Of a stretch of 38,258 nt of DNA, positions 17,101 to 25,567 are shown piece by piece (position 1 is the stretch's first letter; the number at the start of each line of letters is the position of its first letter). Both the position numbers and the translations under genes were made by a program. The DNA comes from a virus: positions 1-38,258 of IMG/VR virus record IMGVR_UViG_3300030333_004777. One strand, written 5' to 3'. Under the pieces are notes generated by a model. The model worked only from the letters and a program-made list of their open reading frames with translations, was not told where the DNA came from and did not search any database.

Positions 17101-17294
17101 TCTTCACCAGTAACATAGAAATGATTTTTGATATTGATTGTATTTCTTGGTGTCAATTGAACAACTGCAGCATCACCAGAATCTATCTCATGCGAAAACA
17201 ATGGATCTTGTTTATGCGTGAGTCTGAAAGATGTTTGAAAACTTTCACTCGCAGTATTGAATTGTTTATTTACTGACGCTAATTGAAATGCCAT
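14157..17294 (-). CDS. Large baseplate-region virion protein
   Basis: A protein of 1045 residues starting MAFQLASVNKQFNTA. It is beta-rich with many Gly/Thr turns and no enzyme motif. Blocks such as GNEIMRIQVIGFG, then VDRAWMGTQ, resemble the NEIITYTGIGSTT and CVRGFSG block near the gp7 N-terminus. Two modules of the type YFIIKNGNNDFSFA, then GVGITLTSAGIGTHNLL, match repeats in gp7. This suggests descent from the same repeat stock. The gene starts on the stop of gp7 (TAATG at 17294), so it is translationally coupled to it. The position between gp7 and gp8 supports a role in the baseplate wedge. A specific T4 equivalent is not clear. Confidence 0.75.
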   Translation of the reverse strand: MAFQLASVNKQFNTASESFQTSFRLTHKQDPLFSHEIDSGDAAVVQLTPRNTINIKNHFYVTGEELSYEAFDGTPIGIDHNSPGVGAATTLPLSVFVIKTSENTFKLAASKSLAHSNQPIGLTTVGVGTTQSFTSQKVDTKCIVTIDNVIQSPLLENTNVSTPLVSTMFNREARFQDVNKFKNYDLIKMGNEIMRIQVIGFGTMPDNVLVDRAWMGTQEEPHLVNDPVNLVRGDYNIRRNKIHFADTPFGGTRQTIGIQSTAVNVSASRFTALTEVFSTGTQVKLRSRTPPSPLVGNNDYFIIKNGNNDFSFAKDKPSALTGVGITLTSAGIGTHNLLVADVVDGSEFQGRAFIRSDYSGNAILDDISGGFTGVGKTFTLTSNGSNITGINTDFGVILINNVFQKPGIDYNYNEVGGATSITFTGNDIAGQTETYSTSDVNANRLPRKGIISGLGNTQGFGYQQLQTGFGTAVVSGFGTITVAMGFTGGGYRSEGTQFKVRVIGGNPTTAAAGTFSVQDGRIKKVFMDGTPGVGYTYTDVPLLEFDSPYAYDDIKLISGSTGIGASVSIKVSIADSISEPNITNTGYGFTVGEVLTIAGIPTNFSAGTNFQPATFTVTSISDDKFSGWSLGKFQVLDNFSNEFNSSKTQFTLKENGEPISIEKTAGSPISLDDVLLIFINDVLQKPGKAYQFDGGSQIKFTEAPPTGSSLQVLFYRGTDADVITTEAVETILKGDIVTIGSPSKDRSILKQDPRTIREVVSRDTLQTTIYKGQGITDAKTPLRPVTWRKQEDDKFVDGVKVSKARGLYVGRVQPATRIISGVGTTSTVMYGQSGIIGFTKTEDPNVSEFAIKVLDTDKDNTAFGSTGFDYPYKSIEGVTMEGDQGVIVGVGSTATGLQFEFSIPSNSVLRDNDFGGFTETGIGTGDFFLVSRSNIGSGVTAMSLKGSTIVGMTTIAVDGVFQVSNIARVGAGSTIRVFTEIASGHGVNVTGLSSGVGNYYGAYSYAKFTTGAVGMAFTVNPMNGLTGLSTAPQIQRTTKLSLDYT

Positions 17295-20200
17295 TAGTAC
17301 GTTACTGTCGTATTGTTAGCGGAGGAATCTGGTTTATCAATCTTTATCTCATGTGTTCTTATCGTATATGCTTTATTAGCAACAGGTAAGAATTTTAGTT
17401 GACTCATTGTGCTAGTAATATGTATGCTAGTATTTGACATATTACGTTTCATAGTGTCATCTGTGTATAGATGGTTGTATGTGTTATACGTAGCATTTCC
17501 TCCAAATGCATTTGATCCAACTATAAACACTGAGTATTCATCATCTGTTGTATTGTGTATCTCAACATGGTATCTGCATGTAGTATAGTTTGCATATGCT
17601 TTTTGAGAAATTATTTGCTCACTAGGAGATCCATTAGCAGGTAGTTGTACAAAAGAACTGTCTAGCATGGTATCACCAATATGATACTCGTCAACAATAC
17701 CTGAGTTACCATGTGTCTGTGCTACACCTACTGCCCTTGTAAGAGATGAGACTGTTACTGCCATACCTACAGGAGGTGTGTGCTGTAACTTCAAGACATC
17801 ATTGACATTATTGATAGAGAATGTACCTATATCTGTGTCAGCATCCATCTTACCTGTATTCGTGAATAATACATTATTAGATCCATCTATCAACCACAAG
17901 AATTCATCAATCTCTTTCTCACCATTAGGACCTCTTGCTGATACAAGAATACTTCCTGACTTGTACATGGTGGCATCCACCTCGTCAACATCCTGTAGTG
18001 TATTGCTTACTGCAAGGGTTTTAGTAATACCTTTATATTCCACCAAACCAAAGGCAGTAGATGCCACCCCTACAGCGTTTGTAATAATCTCTTTATGGAA
18101 TGTGATGTCATACTCTAATGCTGAGTTAGTGGGCACATATAAGACACTAGCAAGAGGTCCACTTGTTTCAGTAATGAACTCACCCAAATCATCATCATCT
18201 GCTAATTCTGAATATGTGTTGAGATATGCTATTGAACCATCATGGAAGACAACAAACTCAGAGTATTGAGTTGCATTGAATGATATCCCTGATGCTACAT
18301 CAAGAACAACTTGAGCATAGTATTTTACAGCATTGATTCCATCACCACCAGGTCCTCCTGTCAACATGTCAAATGTATCGAGTTCGACTGACCTTATAAG
18401 GTTGGGGTCTGAGTAAAATTGTGGACTGATATCGTCTAATTCAAGGACTCTATTTGACTTACAAATAAGACCATCAGCAAATTGTCCAGTAAGGAAAGAT
18501 ACTTCGTCACTAATGTTTTGATCAAGGTTTGTGTTCTCAGTTACTAAGTCAAAATTATGTCTGTCTAAAAGTGATGCTTGAGCGTCTATAACTACAACGT
18601 TACCTGCACCTGATGATATACCTGCAGGTTGTGGTGCTACGTTAGGAACAGAATTTATCAGTAGATCTGAGTGTTTCTTGAAACCTGCTATGTGAGCAAG
18701 AGAGTCAACTGGTTCACTCCAACTATTGATACCAACAGAACTCTTGAGTGAATATGCAAAGTTTTGATAATAATCATTATCCTGTACTCTTTGATAGAAC
18801 TCATTGAGTTTACCTGTGTCTCTTTCCCATCCAAATGCTTTTTCAGATGAGGTATCAAGGGTAAAGTAACCTTCATACGCCTGTGATGAATCTATTGTAC
18901 CACCTGCTTTAGAAAACTTACCAGTTACAGTATCACCTGTGCTAAATCCTACAAGTGAATCTATTCTTAGTACATTTCTTGTTTTACCTTTTCCTATAAT
19001 AACTTTTGACTCTTTACCTGATGATGATACAACTGGTTCTCCATTTAGAAATGTGCTTTCAATAAGATTTACTTTGAATTTAGCAAGGTCTTTATCTTTT
19101 ACTACGACACCATACTTACCAAGATCGTGTATGCCAGGATCTTTATCAACAGCATAGGTAAGAGTTGCCTCATTGATATTACCAAACGCTGTATTGATAC
19201 CTGTGAGTGTAAATGATTGATATCCATAGTCGGCAGAGTTATATCCGTTACCTGTTGTTACACCTGTGTTTTCCACAAATACTTTATCACCAACTTCAAA
19301 TGGTAGTGGCACAGCAGTGGTAAATCCTGTGGATGGTGTTTGTAATCTTAGAGTTACATTAGGTTCTGTATAAGTGCAACTTATAATACCAATACCATTA
19401 CTATTATTGACAGCGAATAATTCAACGTCACCTGAACTAAGATTACCACCTGCAAAAATAACTTTGACATTTGATACAGATCCACCTGTCAATTCTGCTT
19501 CAAATTCTGCGTTTTCATTTACAGTATCTGATTTACTATTGTATACAACAAAATCAGGTGGTGTAAGATAGTTTCTACCTGTTGATGTTATAGCCACACT
19601 ATCTACAGCAAAATTATCCTTCAAGAATAATACCTGTGGAACTGCTGCCTGTGGTTGTAGTGTCAAATCTGATGGATAATCATATCCAGTATCGACTAAT
19701 TGAACCTTATCTAACTTACCAATACTATTACCAAATGCTTTGAGATTAGCAGAAGATCCTGTGGTAGACGCTACTGACACCTGAGGGACATCATTGTAAC
19801 TTGTACCACCACCTGTTAGTAAAACTTTTGCAACACCACCCCTTACATTCAATGAATTTGTTATATAAGAGATTTGTGATTCACTTGAATATCCCACCTT
19901 TTCAGGTATGGTGAATAAATTCCAACTAAATGTATCATTAGTTTTGGATAGTATAGTGTGAGTGCCTGTAAATTTACTTGGATTTACAAATATCTTAGAG
20001 TAATCTTTGATTCCTTTATTGACCTCAATTACCTTTGTATTCTGTAATGGTAGGAACTTATAATACAATATGTCTGGAACACGATTAGTGAAATGTATCG
20101 ATGTCTTAGAATCTGCATTGCCAGGTATACCTGTATTGACAACTTCTATAGCAGATTTACCAGTTCCTACGAAAGGTTTGTTGAAATCTTGATCAAGGAA

Positions 20201-23200
20201 GAACTGTAGTTTAGTATTTTCAAGTGATGAGTCTGACGTATCAATCTCAAGTGTGTCACCTGTAATAAGTGATATTGGTGGATTGATTGAAGAACCAATA
20301 CTCACATATCTTGAACCAGGATCATACACTGCTGTCACAGAACTGGTGGCAGAAGATACAATTGTCAACTCTAAAGAGTCTTCTACCTCAAATGTATGAT
20401 TTGGTGATGTTGCTGTAGTGCTGATAATTCTAAGTGTGCCTGTTACAACATCATCTCTCTTTGTCTTAAATGAGTGTGTGTTTCCTACACCTACATTACC
20501 ACTAAACATCACTCTATCAAGTGAAGAACTGATACCTGTCTGTGTTGTTACTATACCAACTAGGTTTTTATCAATTGCTTGTATGAATACCTCAGGTGGT
20601 AGTGGTCTTTTGAACGCACCTGCCACTCTTTTCATCGCATCTGTTTGATACGTTAGTGATGTACCTGCACCAGGATTATACTCTACTCTGTCACCCGTCT
20701 TGAAGGGGTGATTTGGCATATAGATTGTTCTTGTCGGTATGAATATATCCTTAGTTTCATTGTTGAAGAATGAAACAATTTGATGACCACCTCTTCCCGA
20801 CACTGTTACTGTAGTACCAATTCCTACACCAAAAGTACTACCTGTTCCGACCACCGACTCTGCATTGAAATAATATGCAGTATTTTGTTTAGTAGTGAGA
20901 TCAACTGGTTTATCTAAATCATATGTGAATTCACTTTCTACTCTTGTGATGGTTGATCCAAATGTATGTGCAGCACCTGCTGTTCCAAACTGAGCACGTA
21001 TCATCTCAACTCTATTGTTCTTGACATCAAAGTTGATGATCTTGAGTTGTTCGCTATCAATCTGTACTATGTCATTGATTTGGAATTTATAATCTTTTAT
21101 GACATCTGGTATCCAGTCTGTGATAAGAACACTTGTAGTAAGTCCTGTAACGTTGACACTTCCCATTGAAACACCAAGACCTGTGGTTCTTTCTTTGAGT
21201 CTTATTTTTGTATTACGTGCAGCGAGGTTAGCGTGAGTGGTTGTAGAGATACCTAAGATTTCTACAAATGAGTTGTCTGCAACACCATGAGGACCTGTGT
21301 GAATACCTGTGACTTGTTGACCATTAGCGACTAAAACAATATCTTCTATTTCTGTGATAGTCGATGTGATAGTGGTGATGCCAGGTCCTTCTACATAATT
21401 GACTTTACCTGTAGCACCAAAACCACCAGTAAGACTATTGTCAAAAGATAGTTTGTCATTTACATTATAATCTTTACCAGCAGTGACAATATCAATTCTT
21501 TCTATATCACCACTACTTGTTTTTTCTATCTTTGAGTTTATAAGTGTATTTCTATTTGCCTGAGCTACGTACTCATATTCATTGATATTGTAAGGTTCAG
21601 TGTTTCTTACAAGACCAAGAGATGGAAGATCTAAATCTTGATTTGATTCATATGCAGTATTGAATGTCTGCAACTTAGAATGATATGTGTCACCAATAAT
21701 GTATGGGAATAGTGGTGTCCTAGAGTTGTTGAATGGGCTGTTAGGGTTGTTTACCTCTATTTCTTCTACCGTTGTGTAATAAGCGTACACACCATTTGGA
21801 AACTCAGGTGTTGCTGCGAATCTACCATTATGTTCATCAAGATCACCTGTGCCCTCAACGTATGTAAAGTCTTCAATAAAGAATCCAGCAGGGTAGATAT
21901 TGATATTAGGTCCGTCAACCCTTTGACTCGCTAACTTACGATAACTTGATTCAATATACTTCTTCTTACCATCAACAACAGCAAAAGGTCCGTATATTGG
22001 ATGTCCATCATAGGCATAACCAAGAATAGGTGAGTGATCCTGTCCTAAATCACCTAGGAAATTTCTAAGATTGCGTGGAACATAATAATTTACATAAGGA
22101 TTACCTAAATCACTGTCTCTAGGTGTTTCTAAGAATCCATCGTCATCTTTTACGTCACCAAACTTGGCATATCTCTCTACTTGGTTGATAGTCCACTTTT
22201 TGACTTCACTTGAGAATATAGCACCTTGGCCTGGTGTTTTTGCTTTGGCGGTTGTTTGTGATTGAGTATATCCAGCACCCTTGTCTATGATATCAATGCT
22301 TGTTATAACACCATTAGATATATTAGCTTTTGCTTTTGCACCAATACCGTCACCTTCAATCACAATATCTGCACTGAAGAAGTTTTCACCACCATTCTTG
22401 ATAATGATTTGATCTACCCGTCCATTCACAATAAATGGTTGAAGGAAAGCTTTCTCACCAATAGTTGGTTCAATAACTGGTTTGAAGTTGTCGTTTATAA
22501 CAGTAGATCCAAAATCACTGCCCTTGTTACTTACATGAACCGCAGATATCTTTCCTCTTATAATAGGTGTTGCAGTTGCGTTGATTGTTGATATACCTTG
22601 TCTACCACTTATGTCTATAGATATTGGGGGATCTTGAAATATGTGCTCACCCAAACCACTGTCATTCAAACTAATGTATGATGATAATTCTTTATCATTA
22701 GATAATCTGAAACTATCATCATCAATCTTGTCAATAAAATATTGACTGTTTATTGTAAGACCACCTATAGCAGATTCAGTTGATGAATACTTTACTATTT
22801 CTGAATTATCAAATCCATGAGAAGGAATTACAATGGTGTCAGTAAATGTATTGATACCTGTGCTAGTGTGCACCTCTCTATTCTTGAATAGACCTGCATC
22901 CTCAATTAAGATCTTATCAACTTTTTGTCTTCTTGCTATAGTTTTGAAACTCTGTTGACCTCCACCATTAGCGGTAAGATTTATAGTTCCAATACCTGCT
23001 AACGCTTTAGTTTTTGATTCTGATATGTGAATTTGGAAGTCATCTATTTTTACAACAAAATAAGGTGCTGTATCAACAAGAACACCAGGTGTGATTCCAA
23101 TACCAATGCCTGTGCTACCATTTGTTTGATATATGATCTCCTCACCATGTTCAAATCCATGCACTTGTGGAAATACAAATCTGTCAGTGTCAGTGTTGAC

Positions 23201-25567
23201 CACACCACCAGTTGATGTTGAATCAAATTCAACAATTTGATGAACTAACTTCATCTTTGCTTTTGCTATGGCTGTTGTATTATTACCACCAATAACTTTT
23301 ACTGTGGGTGTTTCTTCGTAATCAGAACCTTCAGTCTCAACAAGTATTTCCTCTAGTGTTCCTTCTACTTGTGCAATCACTGATGCTGCAGCACCTGTAT
23401 GTCCATCCTGTGAGACTGTCAACTTAGGTGGGTTGACAATATCAAAATTAGAACCAGTATTTAATACCTCTACACTCTGCAAAGGTCCGAAATACACTAT
23501 GTCGGATGACTTGTAAGAATATGCTTCGACACCATTTGCAAATAGTCCGACACCACCCTGTACTGTCTTATCCTTTATTACACCAAATTCAGGCTCTCCA
23601 AATTTCCTTAGGATTTTTTGTGCACCCAAGTCAGTGCCATATAAGTTGGATGGTGTGAGTGTATGTGATGTCTGCGAACCAATATCGTTACCTATAAACG
23701 CAGTCAGGAACTGACCTCTTCTTACGTTCTCTCCAGTGTATGCTAATTTGACTGTATTACTATCAACTCTCTTTACGTAATATGATTCACCATCATTCAG
23801 GTTAGTCAATGTGCCTATACCAGATGAAGAATATGTTACTAAGTCACCATCATATAGGTCATGATCTGATACAGTAATCTCTACTTGTGTTGTATTGACT
23901 CCAACATTAGTAAAAGATCTAACTCTTTTTTGTGGATCAATTGACCAATGTGGCAAACTATTAGAAGCAACATGCACAGCACTTCCATCGTTATATGTGT
24001 TCTGCACGTCAGCTGTGCTATTTGCTTGTATTTTTAATTTTCTTCTTATCTTATATTTCTTTGTTGTATCAAGTGTAGGCACACTTACAGATATTGAATC
24101 GTCTTGATCTTCATCAAAAACGAATGTTATCGTACCATTCAACTTATTATCAGGGTCTGTTTGATCAATTACCTCTATCTCATCACCCACATAGAGAGAG
24201 AAGTTTGCTGCTGCAAGTTTGAAGTTGTAACTATTAGTGCTCTTGAGTGTATATCTCTCAATAGCATATGTCGATGCTGTATTGTATATCCATGTACTAA
24301 ATCTTAGGTCATTTTCAATTCTACCAAGTTGTTTGATATTAATTTCAGCATCTTCCTGTTGATTGATTGCAGATCCTTCAAATTTGTTGAGAACACCTAG
24401 CACATTGAATTTTACTGGTTTAGATAGATCACCATCCTCATACGAAGTTGCCACAATACCAGATCTTACTGTAGATCCAATACCACAAGGAGATGTCAGT
24501 GTTGATATACCTGTAAATTGTGTAAGTGATTTTCCTAAGTATGATATCTTTCTATTTTCAAAATCAATACTACCTGTGACACCAAACCCAACAGTAGAAT
24601 CCACATCTATCACTGTAGATCCCACAGGTGCTGATCTTGTTATAAATGTTTTACCAATCTGTTGAAACTTACCTATAACAGTGCCTTTTGACAAAGCGAT
24701 TTTGTAATATGTTTTGTTACCAAAGACTGCCCTCTCTACTCCTGTGATCGAACCACTGGTTTGTAGTGGTGTCGTTTCTTGAATTATACTACTACCAGAT
24801 ATCTTCAAAGGGTTACCAGATATCAATTCACATATAAGAACTTCATTGACTCTATACTCAGCGTCCGATGGACTTATCATATATTTTGACGGTTGAATCA
24901 TATCAACCTTCTCACCATATAAAGCACCAAATAGTATCTTGAATGCTTCTTCTGTTCCCTTTGATTTGTAAAAATCTTTTGATTGTCTAAGGAAATTACT
25001 TTGATCTAATTTATTAAATAAATTTCTCTCTGAAAAACCAGGTAAAATTTGTTTCTTTAGTTTTTTTAGAAACTCATTTAGGAATACATTACTAAGGTTG
25101 ATTACTTTAGAATCTACAGCATGTGTGCCTATACCTGTCTGTGAAAAAGTAAGATACTCAGGACTATTTGTTTTTCTATTATTCTCTATACCACTGAATC
25201 CTCTCACACACCCTGTAAAGGTAGTGCTACCTATTCCTGTATATGTGATGATCTCATTATCTATTTTGAGGAGTCCCCATTGATTCGGCCACCCTTTTGT
25301 AGAGTCAACATATATCGTAGTATCTCTACCATTTGCATACTGTGACAATGAAGTAATCCCAGTAAGAGTCTCAGGGTTTAGAAAATTAAGACTCTTATAC
25401 TCTACAAGATTATCAGCTATATCAATTGCTCCCCCTTGAAATTCTTGGGAAATATAGTACTGCTTCATGAACTCGCCAAAGCGAGGATTCTCATTGTCAA
25501 TTACCTCTGGTATTTGACTTTGAATTATTTCATGTACTTTTACTTTCGTAAGAGATGTTTGGATCAT
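17294..25567 (-). CDS. gp7: Giant baseplate wedge protein gp7 with YHYH-type domain
   Basis: A protein of 2757 residues, over 2.5 times T4 gp7 (1032). The N-terminal 240 residues (VKVHEIIQSQIPEVI, NPRFGEFMKQYY, and FYKSKGTEEAFKILFGALYG at about 200-220) match gp7 of T4-like cyanophages, the protein that starts wedge assembly. At about 1180-1265 the blocks GYAYDGHPIYGPF and DLDEHNGRFAATPEFPNG fit the YHYH domain, with its DGxPIYGP and LDExNGR signatures. The rest contains repeated YxVxKxDxxxxxLA and GxGY beta modules. The C-terminus (about 2600-2757) looks like a separate beta domain. It starts on the gp6 stop and ends on the next start, both as TAATG. Confidence 0.8.
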   Translation of the reverse strand: MIQTSLTKVKVHEIIQSQIPEVIDNENPRFGEFMKQYYISQEFQGGAIDIADNLVEYKSLNFLNPETLTGITSLSQYANGRDTTIYVDSTKGWPNQWGLLKIDNEIITYTGIGSTTFTGCVRGFSGIENNRKTNSPEYLTFSQTGIGTHAVDSKVINLSNVFLNEFLKKLKKQILPGFSERNLFNKLDQSNFLRQSKDFYKSKGTEEAFKILFGALYGEKVDMIQPSKYMISPSDAEYRVNEVLICELISGNPLKISGSSIIQETTPLQTSGSITGVERAVFGNKTYYKIALSKGTVIGKFQQIGKTFITRSAPVGSTVIDVDSTVGFGVTGSIDFENRKISYLGKSLTQFTGISTLTSPCGIGSTVRSGIVATSYEDGDLSKPVKFNVLGVLNKFEGSAINQQEDAEINIKQLGRIENDLRFSTWIYNTASTYAIERYTLKSTNSYNFKLAAANFSLYVGDEIEVIDQTDPDNKLNGTITFVFDEDQDDSISVSVPTLDTTKKYKIRRKLKIQANSTADVQNTYNDGSAVHVASNSLPHWSIDPQKRVRSFTNVGVNTTQVEITVSDHDLYDGDLVTYSSSGIGTLTNLNDGESYYVKRVDSNTVKLAYTGENVRRGQFLTAFIGNDIGSQTSHTLTPSNLYGTDLGAQKILRKFGEPEFGVIKDKTVQGGVGLFANGVEAYSYKSSDIVYFGPLQSVEVLNTGSNFDIVNPPKLTVSQDGHTGAAASVIAQVEGTLEEILVETEGSDYEETPTVKVIGGNNTTAIAKAKMKLVHQIVEFDSTSTGGVVNTDTDRFVFPQVHGFEHGEEIIYQTNGSTGIGIGITPGVLVDTAPYFVVKIDDFQIHISESKTKALAGIGTINLTANGGGQQSFKTIARRQKVDKILIEDAGLFKNREVHTSTGINTFTDTIVIPSHGFDNSEIVKYSSTESAIGGLTINSQYFIDKIDDDSFRLSNDKELSSYISLNDSGLGEHIFQDPPISIDISGRQGISTINATATPIIRGKISAVHVSNKGSDFGSTVINDNFKPVIEPTIGEKAFLQPFIVNGRVDQIIIKNGGENFFSADIVIEGDGIGAKAKANISNGVITSIDIIDKGAGYTQSQTTAKAKTPGQGAIFSSEVKKWTINQVERYAKFGDVKDDDGFLETPRDSDLGNPYVNYYVPRNLRNFLGDLGQDHSPILGYAYDGHPIYGPFAVVDGKKKYIESSYRKLASQRVDGPNINIYPAGFFIEDFTYVEGTGDLDEHNGRFAATPEFPNGVYAYYTTVEEIEVNNPNSPFNNSRTPLFPYIIGDTYHSKLQTFNTAYESNQDLDLPSLGLVRNTEPYNINEYEYVAQANRNTLINSKIEKTSSGDIERIDIVTAGKDYNVNDKLSFDNSLTGGFGATGKVNYVEGPGITTITSTITEIEDIVLVANGQQVTGIHTGPHGVADNSFVEILGISTTTHANLAARNTKIRLKERTTGLGVSMGSVNVTGLTTSVLITDWIPDVIKDYKFQINDIVQIDSEQLKIINFDVKNNRVEMIRAQFGTAGAAHTFGSTITRVESEFTYDLDKPVDLTTKQNTAYYFNAESVVGTGSTFGVGIGTTVTVSGRGGHQIVSFFNNETKDIFIPTRTIYMPNHPFKTGDRVEYNPGAGTSLTYQTDAMKRVAGAFKRPLPPEVFIQAIDKNLVGIVTTQTGISSSLDRVMFSGNVGVGNTHSFKTKRDDVVTGTLRIISTTATSPNHTFEVEDSLELTIVSSATSSVTAVYDPGSRYVSIGSSINPPISLITGDTLEIDTSDSSLENTKLQFFLDQDFNKPFVGTGKSAIEVVNTGIPGNADSKTSIHFTNRVPDILYYKFLPLQNTKVIEVNKGIKDYSKIFVNPSKFTGTHTILSKTNDTFSWNLFTIPEKVGYSSESQISYITNSLNVRGGVAKVLLTGGGTSYNDVPQVSVASTTGSSANLKAFGNSIGKLDKVQLVDTGYDYPSDLTLQPQAAVPQVLFLKDNFAVDSVAITSTGRNYLTPPDFVVYNSKSDTVNENAEFEAELTGGSVSNVKVIFAGGNLSSGDVELFAVNNSNGIGIISCTYTEPNVTLRLQTPSTGFTTAVPLPFEVGDKVFVENTGVTTGNGYNSADYGYQSFTLTGINTAFGNINEATLTYAVDKDPGIHDLGKYGVVVKDKDLAKFKVNLIESTFLNGEPVVSSSGKESKVIIGKGKTRNVLRIDSLVGFSTGDTVTGKFSKAGGTIDSSQAYEGYFTLDTSSEKAFGWERDTGKLNEFYQRVQDNDYYQNFAYSLKSSVGINSWSEPVDSLAHIAGFKKHSDLLINSVPNVAPQPAGISSGAGNVVVIDAQASLLDRHNFDLVTENTNLDQNISDEVSFLTGQFADGLICKSNRVLELDDISPQFYSDPNLIRSVELDTFDMLTGGPGGDGINAVKYYAQVVLDVASGISFNATQYSEFVVFHDGSIAYLNTYSELADDDDLGEFITETSGPLASVLYVPTNSALEYDITFHKEIITNAVGVASTAFGLVEYKGITKTLAVSNTLQDVDEVDATMYKSGSILVSARGPNGEKEIDEFLWLIDGSNNVLFTNTGKMDADTDIGTFSINNVNDVLKLQHTPPVGMAVTVSSLTRAVGVAQTHGNSGIVDEYHIGDTMLDSSFVQLPANGSPSEQIISQKAYANYTTCRYHVEIHNTTDDEYSVFIVGSNAFGGNATYNTYNHLYTDDTMKRNMSNTSIHITSTMSQLKFLPVANKAYTIRTHEIKIDKPDSSANNTTVTY

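Noticed and set aside
17778-18269. Plus-strand open frame of 163 codons
   Set aside because: Antisense to the gp7 C-terminal region; it exists because Gly/Thr/Val-rich codons leave few stops on the other strand.
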